A DNA stretch of 64,000 nucleotides from Paenibacillus sp. L3-i20 (GTDB taxonomy: Bacteria; Bacillota; Bacilli; Paenibacillales; Paenibacillaceae). Under the pieces are notes generated by a model that made no database searches, was not told the DNA's origin, and saw nothing but the letters and a program-made list of their open reading frames with translations. The stretch's first letter is position 1. Each line of letters opens with the position of its first letter. The position numbers and the translations under genes are program-made. The stretch is taken from the NCBI RefSeq assembly GCF_022180385.2, contig NZ_BQME02000001.1, positions 2,129,678-2,193,677 on the forward strand, read 5' to 3'. Below, one piece after another: positions 26,877 through 35,613 of the stretch.

Positions 26877-28460
26877 TTGTCATCGATTAGAATAGATCTA
26901 AAAGCAGTGGAGGCCTCAAAGCTGAAGCTGGATCAAGGTGTGCAGAAGAGCACGCGAGTAAGCGGAAGATTCCCTTCAACCATGTATCAAGTCGATTATG
27001 CAATCACATCCCGTAGAAATATACGCTCTCGGATGGATCAGTCAGTGCAGCGAGTGCGGGAGCTGGAGCGAAGATTACGCTCGTTAAATACGTTTATGAA
27101 TAGTGCGCAGCAAAAGTATAGCGGGCTTGAAATTGAGCTTGTCAGAAAAGCAGAGATGATAGTCAATGGATCCTCCAAATCATCTGCTTCTAATCCAGCA
27201 TCTTCGAATGGTGATCATGCTAAGATGGATATAAAAGATATTATTCGAATTATGGCCTTGGCATTAGGAGGGGCGATGGATTGGTTGAAGGGTATCTTTA
27301 AGGATCAATCCAAATCAACAAGTTCTGTTCCCATAAGTGCGGGAACGGGAGGGAATAGAAGCGACCAACCACAGCTATTGCCCTATGAACCTGATAAATA
27401 TTATTCGTATGAAGATGTCTTGAACCGTGATGATCCGAAAGCTTATGAGCGGTTGATGAAAGGTCCATTTGGACGAATGACAGAGCAAGAGCAAAAAGAG
27501 GTGATTGCAGAGGCGAAGAAGTCCAAAAGAGAGCATGAGTGGTCTTTGGAAAGATGGCGATATGGGGACGGGTTTGCCGCTGGCTTTGGTTATGGCATAG
27601 AAAAAACGTTGACAGGATTGTTCGATGGAATAGTAGATACAGTTAGCAACCCGAAAGAAGCAGGTAAAGTGGCTTGGGGAAAGGTAGAGAACAGTTATAA
27701 AGCGGTAACAACCGATCCTTGGGGCGTTGTAACAAATAACTATGACTATTTAAAAGAGACAGGTAAACATTTCTGGTATGGAGATACTGCTGAAAAAGGA
27801 ACTTATATCGGCAGCCTCTTTACAGGTATTGTATTGACGAGAGGTGTTTCGCAGGCTTTTAAAGCAGTAGGTCTTGGGGATGTTGATTCGAAAGGGAAGT
27901 CTGGGGATGATCATAAAGGAGAAAATGGGTTTACAGGAATCGGAAAAACGGGCATGGGTATTCCGCTAGACCAAGTTAACCCAAAAGTGCTAGAACAAAT
28001 TTACTCAAATCAATCGGGTGCGTTTGGATATTTGCCTAAAGAAGGAACTCCATACGCTAATTTTGATTTCACTGATGTTGATAAAACGATAGCTAATCAG
28101 GTAATAAGAAAAGAATATCTAGAACAAACGAAGAAAATAGAGATAACTTTAAACAATATGACCTTGGAAGGGAAATCATTAAAGGAAATAGCTAAGGTAG
28201 TTACTGATATGAGAAATCAAGATAAAGTGACAGCTAGAGCTGCCATGACAAAAGAAGAAGTAGTTAATCTTGAAAAAAGGAATATTCAGAAATATGGTAA
28301 TCCCGTTGGGCCAGATGCAGAATGGTTATTCCAGACGAATAAAGGAAAACTAGAGAAAATAAATCCTAATGTTTCCGATGAAGAAGTCTGGAAATACGTA
28401 ATTGAAGGTTCATTGAGAAAAGATGAAGTTATAAATACGTTGCTAGGGATAAAGAAATAA
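26877..28460 (+). CDS. T7SS effector candidate 2 with C-terminal toxin-like tip
   Basis: 527 residues, TTG start with a poor ribosome site. Residues 1-97 hold the shared module (VDYAITSRRNIRSRM, LERRLRSLNTFMNS, QQKYSGLE). A Gly-containing hydrophobic middle (about 225-330) follows. The tip (about 375-525) contains KVTARAAMTKEEV and RNIQKYGNPVGPDAEWLFQ near residue 466, a combination I associate with C-terminal domains of polymorphic toxins, without being able to name the family or its activity. The 3' third is visibly richer in A+T than the 5' part, as expected of a swapped cassette. A probable immunity gene follows. Confidence 0.65.
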   Translation: MSSIRIDLKAVEASKLKLDQGVQKSTRVSGRFPSTMYQVDYAITSRRNIRSRMDQSVQRVRELERRLRSLNTFMNSAQQKYSGLEIELVRKAEMIVNGSSKSSASNPASSNGDHAKMDIKDIIRIMALALGGAMDWLKGIFKDQSKSTSSVPISAGTGGNRSDQPQLLPYEPDKYYSYEDVLNRDDPKAYERLMKGPFGRMTEQEQKEVIAEAKKSKREHEWSLERWRYGDGFAAGFGYGIEKTLTGLFDGIVDTVSNPKEAGKVAWGKVENSYKAVTTDPWGVVTNNYDYLKETGKHFWYGDTAEKGTYIGSLFTGIVLTRGVSQAFKAVGLGDVDSKGKSGDDHKGENGFTGIGKTGMGIPLDQVNPKVLEQIYSNQSGAFGYLPKEGTPYANFDFTDVDKTIANQVIRKEYLEQTKKIEITLNNMTLEGKSLKEIAKVVTDMRNQDKVTARAAMTKEEVVNLEKRNIQKYGNPVGPDAEWLFQTNKGKLEKINPNVSDEEVWKYVIEGSLRKDEVINTLLGIKK

Positions 28461-28499
28461 ATTGTATAGATAGTTATTATTATTGAAAGGTTTGATCAA

Positions 28500-28943
28500 A
28501 TGAACAATGAGGTAATACTACGTAGTTATTCAGAGTATAAAAAACAAATAATTTGGAACGGTAGTGACACCAGAATTGTTGATGTTGTTGTAGATATTAG
28601 GCCAGAGCAGGGGATAGCTGGATTCACAGAGAACAAAAATATGGTAGGCGTATTTGTGAGAAATAATGAAACATTCTTTCTACTAGATGATAAGGAATAC
28701 AGAATTGATCAGGAAAAGTTCATCTGTTCAAATAGTTATATATCGAATAAAACGAGACAATTTAAGCTTGCAAATAAGAATGTCGTAATTTGCGATATTA
28801 TATACGAACCATACATCGATCCCGGGATGCTGATTTATGATGCAGATCCCGAAGAGTTTGATATATTGCTTTATTTAAGTGAAAACATATTAAAAAGCAA
28901 GGAAACTTTAGAGAATTATTTGGTTGCAAAAAGTATTAAATAA
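28500..28943 (+). CDS. Probable immunity protein for effector 2
   Basis: 147 residues, soluble, mostly beta by appearance, acidic toward the C-terminus (DADPEEFDILLYL). AAAGG lies about ten bases upstream. It follows the effector gene by 39 bases and shares its high A+T content. I do not recognise the family. Immunity function is inferred solely from position behind a toxin-like tip. Confidence 0.5.
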   Translation: MNNEVILRSYSEYKKQIIWNGSDTRIVDVVVDIRPEQGIAGFTENKNMVGVFVRNNETFFLLDDKEYRIDQEKFICSNSYISNKTRQFKLANKNVVICDIIYEPYIDPGMLIYDADPEEFDILLYLSENILKSKETLENYLVAKSIK

Positions 28944-29036
28944 TCGTGTAATATCAAATAAAACTGTTCTGTGTTTTGGCTTGTATTCATACTTAATGCA
29001 TCTAGGAGTGTTGAAACAACATTAGAGAGGTGAATT

Positions 29037-29291
29037 ATGAATAAAGCTGAGTTTTTAAATAAAATCAAGGAAAATAATTTAAATTTAGGCGAATATGACA
29101 TCGAGTTAAATTCTATTACTGATGCATCTTATGTGATGGGATGTTGCTTTGATGAAGGAGTATGGAAAATCTATAAAACGGGTGAACGATTGGGCCATTA
29201 TATTATCAAGGAATTTGATAATGAGTCTGATGCGTTTGATTACTTCTACGAACTAGTGTTTTTACAACATAAAAGAACAATTAGTAATTGA
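29037..29291 (+). CDS. Small immunity-like protein (Imm59-type appearance)
   Basis: 84 residues, GAGAGGTGA just upstream. The stretch GVWKIYKTGERLGHYII with a following SDAFDYFYELV is the pattern of small immunity proteins such as Imm59: a tryptophan, xYxTxER, then an acidic helix with DYFYE. The 33358 product has a related core (KWIVYSTDERVLYRVI). It lies 93 bases behind the first immunity gene with no toxin gene of its own, so it may be an orphan immunity gene kept after loss of its toxin. Family name is tentative. Confidence 0.5.
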   Translation: MNKAEFLNKIKENNLNLGEYDIELNSITDASYVMGCCFDEGVWKIYKTGERLGHYIIKEFDNESDAFDYFYELVFLQHKRTISN

Positions 29292-29331
29292 TGTATAGGT
29301 TATAGCCTATTTAACGCGTAGTGTTACGTTG

Positions 29332-29375
29332 AACAGGTCGATTATGGTTAGATAGCATCATAATTGACCTGTTTT
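29332..29375 (+). terminator. Terminator hairpin, member 1 of a local family
   Basis: AACAGGTC-G-ATTATG pairs with CATAAT-T-GACCTGTT, followed by TTTTT. Closely related hairpins occur at 33783, 35206, 38128 and 39669. A second T-run (ctttttttc) follows at about 29386. Confidence 0.85.
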
Positions 29376-29433
29376 TAGTTATATCTTTTTTTCATTGGAT
29401 TTTTGAAATATGGAATTTATAGGAGGGAGATGG

Positions 29434-30456
29434 ATGGTGAAAAAAATTATAGCCCTTTCTCTAGTTTTTTTATTGTTAGTTTCTAATAGGGCTATGGCAG
29501 AAATTAATATAATTGCTGTTGATTCAGACAAAGATTATTACGATGTTGAAGCTTCGACAGGTCAAGTGAAAACGTTCCAATTTAAACTGATAAACAACGG
29601 TACAAAGGCTGCCGAGGCGTTCGTTTATCCGAGCCAGCAGCTTACTGCGATTAATGGTGGGCAAGCTTTTATCGGAATAGATGATGAAATAGGTGGAAAT
29701 GGCAAATGGTTTAGCAATAGTAAAGAAGTAATTAAACTTTCCCCGAATGAAACGAAAACTGTTAAGTATGAAGTTAGCATACCAAATCATATAACAGACG
29801 GTCAGTATATTCTCGCAATTGTATCCCTTAACAAAAATGTATCAACGATCTCAACTAAGACGGATAAGAATACAAGTATAAGCGGTCCAGTAGACCTTGT
29901 AATAGCTAAACAAATCGTTTTGAATGTTGGCACTAATTTTACTAGAAGTATAACGATTGATTCATTCTCCTATACGTATGATTCTGATGGATCTCCAGTA
30001 ATCGGGACAGTACTAACTAATAATGGAACTATACTAGAAAAACCGAAAATTACGATACATATAAAATCAGACAAAAATACGATAGTAGAATCTGTTGTTC
30101 TAAATAATCAATTATCGTTTTACCAAGGTACAGAACAAATAGTAAGACTACCAAGTCAGGAACTTTTAAAAAGTGGGAATTATAAAGCTCAAGTAATCGT
30201 AGAGTACTCCAATAAATCTATTGAAAGAATGTTTGATTTTTCTGTAAAGAAAGCAGATGTAGAGAAGTCATTAAAAGCTTTAAAAGAAACTAAAGGATCT
30301 ACTTCAGAAGTCCAGCAAAATGAAACATCTACAGTCATGTATTTTATTGTAGGAAGCCTGCTAGTAATCATCGTTTTATTATTGTTACTGATTTTCTTCA
30401 TAATAAGAAAAAAAGCAAACAAGGATTCATCCGCTAATAAAGGAATTGGAGGATAA
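29434..30456 (+). CDS. DUF916/DUF3324-type WxL-associated membrane protein
   Basis: 340 residues from the ATG at 29434, preceded by AGGAGGG; an upstream in-frame ATG at 29410 lies before that site. Signal peptide, then two beta-sandwich regions: the first has the FKLINNGTKAAEAFVYPS and DGQYILAIVSL pattern of DUF916, the second FSYTYDSDGSPVIGTVLTNN and LKSGNYKAQVIVEY of DUF3324. A C-terminal membrane helix (about 305-327) is followed by a basic tail, so the domains face the wall. These proteins bind peptidoglycan and partner WxL proteins. The WxL gene follows 5 bases later. Confidence 0.8.
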   Translation: MVKKIIALSLVFLLLVSNRAMAEINIIAVDSDKDYYDVEASTGQVKTFQFKLINNGTKAAEAFVYPSQQLTAINGGQAFIGIDDEIGGNGKWFSNSKEVIKLSPNETKTVKYEVSIPNHITDGQYILAIVSLNKNVSTISTKTDKNTSISGPVDLVIAKQIVLNVGTNFTRSITIDSFSYTYDSDGSPVIGTVLTNNGTILEKPKITIHIKSDKNTIVESVVLNNQLSFYQGTEQIVRLPSQELLKSGNYKAQVIVEYSNKSIERMFDFSVKKADVEKSLKALKETKGSTSEVQQNETSTVMYFIVGSLLVIIVLLLLLIFFIIRKKANKDSSANKGIGG

Positions 30457-30461
30457 AACAT

Positions 30462-31112
30462 ATGAAGAAATTTTTACTGGCTGCAATTATTGTTGTATTG
30501 GCGTTAGGAAATGTAAATACGGTATCTGCACAATCGGTAGATTCCAATGTAGGGGTTGTTGGTGGAACGTTGTCATTTGTTCCAGAAGTTTTTGACTTCT
30601 CAAATGTCACAATTAATTCAGAGGGAGTAACTGAGCTTAGTAAAGGAATTAATAATCGGATTGTGGATTCAAGAGGTACAGGTGGAGGCTGGTCTTTATC
30701 CTTATCGGCTACTAATTTTATAAGCGATGCTGTTTCTGACAAAACGAATAGTCGTTCTGGAAGTACGATGTCAATCCGGTTTCCTGACAATTCTTTAAAG
30801 GTAGAAAATTGGTCTGTTTATAGAAATAACGATTATGGACAAGATATAGACCCAATCAATGGTCCAAATAGGCTTAATTCATCTATGGTAGCTCTGAATT
30901 CTATTCCACTGCAATTAGTTGAAGCAAAAAAAGGTTTTGGTATGGGAAGCTATATAAACAATCTTAATTTCACATTAACGATTCCATATAAGGGGTATGT
31001 AAACAGCCTGTCAGACGCTGCAACAAGCAGCTACTCATTGAATCAAGAGGTTGGTATCGTTTCTTCTAACTATAAGGCTACATTTACGTATACGCTAACT
31101 TCTGGGATTTAG
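30462..31112 (+). CDS. WxL-domain surface protein
   Basis: 216 residues with signal peptide (cleavage after VSA) and a WxL domain. The first motif is GGGWSLSLSATNF. The second, normally TWTL-like near the end, reads ATFTYTLTSGI, with Tyr for Trp. Also typical: GGTLSF after the signal peptide and the DSRGTG stretch before the first motif. WxL proteins attach noncovalently to peptidoglycan and form complexes with DUF916 proteins such as the one encoded just upstream. Paralogue of the C-terminal half of the 48471 product. Confidence 0.85.
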   Translation: MKKFLLAAIIVVLALGNVNTVSAQSVDSNVGVVGGTLSFVPEVFDFSNVTINSEGVTELSKGINNRIVDSRGTGGGWSLSLSATNFISDAVSDKTNSRSGSTMSIRFPDNSLKVENWSVYRNNDYGQDIDPINGPNRLNSSMVALNSIPLQLVEAKKGFGMGSYINNLNFTLTIPYKGYVNSLSDAATSSYSLNQEVGIVSSNYKATFTYTLTSGI

Positions 31113-31198
31113 CTTCCTTCATAATTTCCTCCGCAAAGATTATTTCTATTAGATTATTGGTTACAAATATTCTGATTGTACTGTTTTGATAAGTTGAC

Positions 31199-32340
31199 AG
31201 TAGGAGGGACAGGATGTCTCCAATTCACATTGATATTGGTCGAATGCAGCAATTAAAAGTGAGCTTAGGTCAACATGTACAACGATCATCGACACTAATA
31301 AGAGGTGTAGGCTTCATTCGTGTAGATTCCGCAATAACAGCCCGTCGTCAAATTGGCACTCGTCTGTATCGTACAAATAGCAGGCTACTGGAACTGGAGA
31401 GACGAATAAAAGCACTGCAAACCTTTACCAATCACGCCACCGAGCAGTATGATCTTACAGAGAAGGCAATTAATAGAGCAGTACCTAATAGAACGATTCA
31501 AGCGGTTACGGTAAATCGTTATGGAGGACAGGGCAAGCAACCTACACCCAAACTAACTCCGGAACAGGCAGCAGCGCTCGCAATGCTGGGCAGAACCATG
31601 TTCGATATGATGAAAGGATGGGCGGATAGGCAAGCCAAGTGGAAGGAACAGCAAGCAAGCGCTCCGCCAGTCACTTATGTACAACCCAATGTTACTGTGA
31701 AGGAATATAAGTTTGATGATGATGAAAACGATTATGTCGTCTATACGTCGGATGGGAAGAAGACGGTCATTGGGTTCAAAAACTTAGAAGACTTACTCTA
31801 TCAATATAATGTAGATCAAATAGTAGATGTGATGCCTGGGGACGTATTTGAGCAAGTGAGAGGCATAGACAAAGAAAAGATTGAGGACTTTTTGAAGTAT
31901 GCCATCTCGGAAGGCTATGATCCCGTTACATTCGAATATAAGGGCAAGGGCATTCAAACCGATTCTGGAGCGCAAAGTTATGTGGAAAAGCGTGGTCAAT
32001 ATTATGAGGAAAATAAAGAGGGAACAACATGGTTCCTAGATGGATTTTCCTTTGGTTTGGATGTTCTCCCGGTTGTCGGAAACTTCAAAGCGCTCTTGGA
32101 AGGTGTTTCCGGTAAGAATGTGATTACGGGAGATGAATTATCTACCGGCGATAGATGGCTTGCAGCAGGAGGCGTCTTTATTCCATGGATACGTAAAGCT
32201 GGAACGGTTGCGGATGTAGCTAAACATGGCGATGAAGTAGTTGAGAATATTCTGCCAAGTGGACCTGGGAGAACGACCCCAATCGATGAATTTGATGATA
32301 CGGATATTTATGATGGTGCAAGGGATAGTAGGATTGATGG
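31199..32340 (+). repeat. Long direct repeat, copy 1 (effector 5' region)
   Basis: About 1.14 kb nearly identical to 35614-36753, starting at AGTAGGAGGG in front of the effector start and ending at GGATTGATGG, after which the two genes diverge fully. Most internal differences are single bases, plus one 3-base length difference and a divergent patch near residues 195-210. Confidence 0.9.
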
Positions 32341-32755
32341 GGCGGGTGGAGCTAATAAAAAGTTCTCTGAGATAAGTGCTGAAGAACAATTAGCTATAGC
32401 AAAGCATTATGCCCAAAGAGCACCGATTGAAATTCCAGAGAATGCAAATATGAAGGCGAAATCAATGAATGCTGGCTATGAACAAATAACCTATACTTGG
32501 AATGATGGGTCATATAAATATGAAGTTAGGTGGCATACTAGAACCCCGGGTGCTCCAATTGATCAGGGGAATACTTGGGTTATTCAGAGAAAGGTACCTG
32601 GTAATGGTGGGCAACAACCACAGACATATTATAAAATTGGAGAGGATGAGTGGGTAGAAGGATATAAATGGTTTAATGCAATAGATGCAAGAAAAACAGG
32701 AACGGCTACCCCTGAACAAGTGAGAATTTTGGATCAAGGACATTGGAAGGAGTAA
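31214..32755 (+). CDS. T7SS effector candidate 3 with pre-toxin and toxin-like tip
   Basis: 513 residues, AGGAGGG upstream. Residues 1-95 hold the shared module (VDSAITARRQIGTRL, LERRIKALQTFTNHA). A Gln/Ala-rich linker (105-155) and a middle domain follow, then a pre-toxin-like segment (about 272-325: DGFSFGLDVLPVVGNFKALL, TGDRWLAAGG). The tip (about 380-513) contains RWHTRTPGAP near 438, TWVIQRKVPG and a terminal DQGHWKE, a His/Arg/Trp-rich pattern of polymorphic toxin domains that I cannot assign to an activity. Residues 1-375 are nearly identical to effector 4. An immunity candidate follows 4 bases later. Confidence 0.7.
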   Translation: MSPIHIDIGRMQQLKVSLGQHVQRSSTLIRGVGFIRVDSAITARRQIGTRLYRTNSRLLELERRIKALQTFTNHATEQYDLTEKAINRAVPNRTIQAVTVNRYGGQGKQPTPKLTPEQAAALAMLGRTMFDMMKGWADRQAKWKEQQASAPPVTYVQPNVTVKEYKFDDDENDYVVYTSDGKKTVIGFKNLEDLLYQYNVDQIVDVMPGDVFEQVRGIDKEKIEDFLKYAISEGYDPVTFEYKGKGIQTDSGAQSYVEKRGQYYEENKEGTTWFLDGFSFGLDVLPVVGNFKALLEGVSGKNVITGDELSTGDRWLAAGGVFIPWIRKAGTVADVAKHGDEVVENILPSGPGRTTPIDEFDDTDIYDGARDSRIDGAGGANKKFSEISAEEQLAIAKHYAQRAPIEIPENANMKAKSMNAGYEQITYTWNDGSYKYEVRWHTRTPGAPIDQGNTWVIQRKVPGNGGQQPQTYYKIGEDEWVEGYKWFNAIDARKTGTATPEQVRILDQGHWKE

Positions 32756-32759
32756 TATT

Positions 32760-33164
32760 ATGAGTTCAGAAATGATAAATGATTCATATTATTTTGGATT
32801 TGAAGGAGAGCCTCAAATAACATTCATATACGAAAACCTAAATGATAAGTACGAGTTGCGACTGTGGAATGGATATTTTGAAACCTTGTTAAATTGTATG
32901 TTCGAGCAATTCACAGATCGAAGTGGGATTCTGCACGAATATTCTATTTATGAGGGTTGGTATGAGGAAAGTCCTTGGGAAATAACAAAAATTGAGGAAG
33001 CAATACAGTTATTTAAATCATTCGATGCTACTAAATTGACAGAAGATAAGGTTAAAATATCAAATAATATAATAGCTACTCTTCCAGCACTTGCAAGTGA
33101 TATTACTATATTCTTAGAGCAGGCAACTATTAATGGAAATAGAGTATGTATTGTTTATGAATAA
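32760..33164 (+). CDS. Probable immunity protein for effector 3
   Basis: 134 residues, soluble and acidic, beta-rich start (YYFGFEGEPQITFIYENLND) and helical end. AAGGAG precedes the ATG and lies inside the end of the effector gene. Gap of 4 bases after the effector. No family recognised; immunity is inferred from order. Confidence 0.5.
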   Translation: MSSEMINDSYYFGFEGEPQITFIYENLNDKYELRLWNGYFETLLNCMFEQFTDRSGILHEYSIYEGWYEESPWEITKIEEAIQLFKSFDATKLTEDKVKISNNIIATLPALASDITIFLEQATINGNRVCIVYE

Positions 33165-33216
33165 TTGATTTCCTGGATTTACTTTACAGATACTAGATCA
33201 TATAATACAACCAACA

Positions 33217-33262
33217 GGCCACAATATGAGCTATCCGCCCATATTGTGGTCTATTTCTTTCT
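33217..33262 (+). terminator. Terminator after the effector 3 cassette
   Basis: GGCCACAATATG and CATATTGTGGTC (one G-U pair) form a 12-base-pair stem around an 11-base loop, followed by a T-rich run (TATTTCTTTCTC). It differs in sequence from the AACAGGT hairpin family. Confidence 0.75.
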
Positions 33263-33357
33263 CTGTTAAGTTGGCGGAATTCAGTATCAATTTCCAATAT
33301 CAGTAGATATATTGGAGGATCTAGGGTACTTAAAAAAAGTAAATAAGGAGTAGCGAT

Positions 33358-33615
33358 ATGACAAAACAAGAAGCACTCGAAGTTACTGCAAATGAGAGTT
33401 TAAGTGGCTATAATCTCGATGACCATGCTGTTCAAGCTAATGAGGTCGGAACACAATATAGGGATAGCAAATGGATTGTTTATTCTACTGATGAGAGAGT
33501 CTTATATCGGGTCATTGGGGAATATGATGAAGAGGATAAGACTATTTCGCACGTTATAGAGTGTTTAAGAATTAATAAAAGGTTTGAAGAAAGACGTAAT
33601 CGAAAACGGCAGTAG
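33358..33615 (+). CDS. Small orphan immunity-like protein
   Basis: 85 residues, AAGGAG upstream. Core KWIVYSTDERVLYRVIGEYD recalls the Trp-x-x-Tyr-x-Thr-x-Glu-Arg pattern of the 29037 product, with a basic C-terminus (RFEERRNRKRQ). It lies behind a terminator, without a toxin gene. Probably an orphan immunity gene acquired or retained with the cassette. Family tentative. Confidence 0.45.
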   Translation: MTKQEALEVTANESLSGYNLDDHAVQANEVGTQYRDSKWIVYSTDERVLYRVIGEYDEEDKTISHVIECLRINKRFEERRNRKRQ

Positions 33616-33782
33616 CGGAGGAATATCATTTTACTAACTGCTTAAATGAGTTGCCCCCTTAGAATTGTCATTGGATAAACCTTTGGTTAATTTCCATGGA
33701 GTTTTAGGGGTGCATTTTATTATGTCAGCAAAGAATGGTCGGAAGAATTTTATACCCCAAATAAAGTTTTTCCGTTACACCT

Positions 33783-33827
33783 AACAGGTCGATTATGGTC
33801 AGTTACCACCAAAATCAGCCTGTTTTT
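33783..33827 (+). terminator. Terminator hairpin, member 2 of the local family
   Basis: AACAGGTCGATTATGGT pairs with ACCAAAATCAGCCTGTT (a few mismatches), followed by TTTT. Left arm is identical to that of the 29332 hairpin over 14 bases. Confidence 0.8.
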
Positions 33828-33911
33828 TATTATTTACGTTAATCTAAATGATTGGCCAATTTGCCCGATTATTCTTAGTACTTATCACACCTAAAAACTG
33901 TGTATAGATGT

Positions 33912-33980
33912 CAAATCCAATCGAATATCCCTGATTTTTGTCACTTGAGTATTCAAAAGGTAGGTAAATTCTGCTAAAGT
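33912..33980 (+). promoter_or_regulatory. Conserved surface-gene upstream element, copy A
   Basis: Shares with three other sites the blocks AATCCAATCGAATATCC, TGATTTTTGTCA, GTATTCA, TAGGTAAATT and TGCTAAAGTA in the same order and spacing. It lies about 50 bases before SLH gene 1. Probably a promoter or a binding region for a common regulator. The sigma factor is not clear from the spacing. Confidence 0.55.
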
Positions 33981-34029
33981 AAATGGAGCAATTATCTGGA
34001 ATATTTTGATTAGAGGAGATATAACAATC

Positions 34030-35106
34030 ATGATAAAAAAATGTATTGCGACTATTGTAGCATTGTCTTTTCTTTTCACGTTGCAGCCTGCGTTTGCAGC
34101 AACGAAAGATCAACCTTCTACTTGGGCAAAAGCAGATGTAGCTGCTGCAATTAAAGCGGGTATAGTTCCAAGTAATTTACAATCCAGCTATCAGAAGCCA
34201 ATAACACGAGGAGAGTTTGCCCAACTACTTGTGCAAACGATGTTTGCTAATTATGAGCATGCTAACGAAGGTTCCAACTATTGGAAGTTAGAAGATTTCC
34301 TTAAGAAAGTAGAAATTCATACTGGATTTACAGATACAGATAAGGATTACATTAAAGTAGCTTTTGCTCTTGGCAGTGTTAATGGTGTAACGGATACAAA
34401 GTTTAATCCGAATGCGACAATTACTCGTCAAGAAGCTGCTACAATGATAGCGAATACGATTCATACTCAAGTAGGTTTTGCTTACAAAAAAGACACTACT
34501 AGATATGGGTATTCCGATTTCGACAAGATTGCGACTTGGGCTAAGCCTGCTGTAATGCTAACGCATGCTACAGAAATAATGGAAGGTACTGGAGGTAAGT
34601 TTGACTATAATGGGAAGTATACGAGAGAGCAGTCAATACTAGCTATGAAACGTATTTATGACAGAAGAAGAGTAGGGAAAGTAGCTTTAAGAGGAAACAT
34701 CGTATCAAGAACAGACACTGATGAAATCTCTTATCTCGTGACAAAGAACTCGGTAAAAGTGAAATTCGATGAAACGGCTTCTGCTAATAACAGTGCAATA
34801 GAATCTTACAGAGACCAATGGATAACGTACGATCAGACGAAAGATCAGCCTTTTGATGCAACACAAGGTGCAATCCTTTATGAATTTCAACAAGTGACAA
34901 AAAGCCGTAACGTTTCAGCTTTATTAACAAATACATTCAAAAATAAATTCGTAAAAATTGATTATGGATATATGACGCTAACAACATTCAACAAAGATAG
35001 TATTATGGAATTTAAATTCAAAAACGTACCAGGATATTCTTCTTTGGTAGCCGGATATACGTATGGATACCCTAAAGTAGAAGTGACCCCAAAAGAAGTT
35101 AAGTAA
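34030..35106 (+). CDS. SLH-domain surface protein, copy 1
   Basis: 358 residues from the ATG at 34030, preceded by AGAGGAG; an in-frame ATG at 34006 lies before that site. Signal peptide (cleavage after AFA) and three SLH motifs: about 25-75 (PITRGEFAQLLVQT), 100-150 (VNGVTDTKFNPNATITRQEA) and 165-215 (MEGTGGKFDYNGKYTREQS). SLH domains hold proteins on pyruvylated wall polymers. The C-terminal 130 residues are an unrecognised domain. About 90% identical to the 38493 product by eye, so it is part of the duplicated unit. Confidence 0.85.
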   Translation: MIKKCIATIVALSFLFTLQPAFAATKDQPSTWAKADVAAAIKAGIVPSNLQSSYQKPITRGEFAQLLVQTMFANYEHANEGSNYWKLEDFLKKVEIHTGFTDTDKDYIKVAFALGSVNGVTDTKFNPNATITRQEAATMIANTIHTQVGFAYKKDTTRYGYSDFDKIATWAKPAVMLTHATEIMEGTGGKFDYNGKYTREQSILAMKRIYDRRRVGKVALRGNIVSRTDTDEISYLVTKNSVKVKFDETASANNSAIESYRDQWITYDQTKDQPFDATQGAILYEFQQVTKSRNVSALLTNTFKNKFVKIDYGYMTLTTFNKDSIMEFKFKNVPGYSSLVAGYTYGYPKVEVTPKEVK

Positions 35107-35205
35107 TGATTAATAACTATCGATTTTCTAGATATTTGATAATTGAAATTTATGTTGATTCATTAACAGCCTGTAGTATAGATAAAAGTGTAATCGTTAC
35201 AAAGG

Positions 35206-35247
35206 AAAGGTTGATCACGGTTAAACACCATCCTGATCAACCTTTTT
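35206..35247 (+). terminator. Terminator hairpin, member 3 of the local family
   Basis: AAAGGTTGATCA pairs with TGATCAACCTTT, followed by TTG. The stem closing sequence AGGTTGA relates it to the AACAGGT family. Confidence 0.75.
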
Positions 35248-35303
35248 GTTATATTCATATTCTTGCAGTATTTCACTTCTATGCAACTGAAAACAAATCC
35301 AAC

Positions 35304-35411
35304 CTAACATATGTGGACAGAAATGAACTCTGGATCTTCTGAAATTTTGTCCAAGATTTCGCTGGGTAAAGTCAATCCGTAGATTATTGGACCCCATACG
35401 AAGTCCATCAT
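35304..35411 (-). pseudogene. Short reading frame, possible gene remnant
   Basis: A minus-strand frame of 35 codons from ATG to TAG reads FVWGPIIYGLTLPSEILDK and continues with an acidic stretch. The composition looks like a real protein, but there is no ribosome site and a stop lies directly before the ATG. It could be the remnant of an immunity or regulatory gene left in the duplicated region. Very tentative. Confidence 0.2.
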
Positions 35412-35613
35412 TTATTTTACAAATAAGATTATGTTATTAATCTCTGCGGTAGAAGATAAGGTGTTTCTAATATAGGGAATTTGTGCTAGATTTCAGATAG
35501 GTATAATGTGTAAAATAAGGAAATGGATAAATGATAGGTCTGCTTGCTCACTGAAAGATAGTACTGTAGGAATGGTTCCTAACAACTCTGATTTCAACGT
35601 CTTAATTAACTCC

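Larger units (their letters stand above)
33616..34029. other. 414-base intergenic region before SLH gene 1
   Basis: Contains a terminator hairpin (33783-33827) and the conserved upstream element (33912-33980). The stretch at about 33698-33775 is open in a frame reading FYYVSKEWSEEFY, which looks protein-like but has no start or continuation, so it may be a gene remnant. Nothing else recognised. Confidence 0.5.

Noticed and set aside
35106..35342. Plus-strand 78-codon frame after SLH gene 1
   Set aside because: It runs through a terminator hairpin, has no ribosome site and overlaps the SLH stop. The residues look like translated non-coding sequence.
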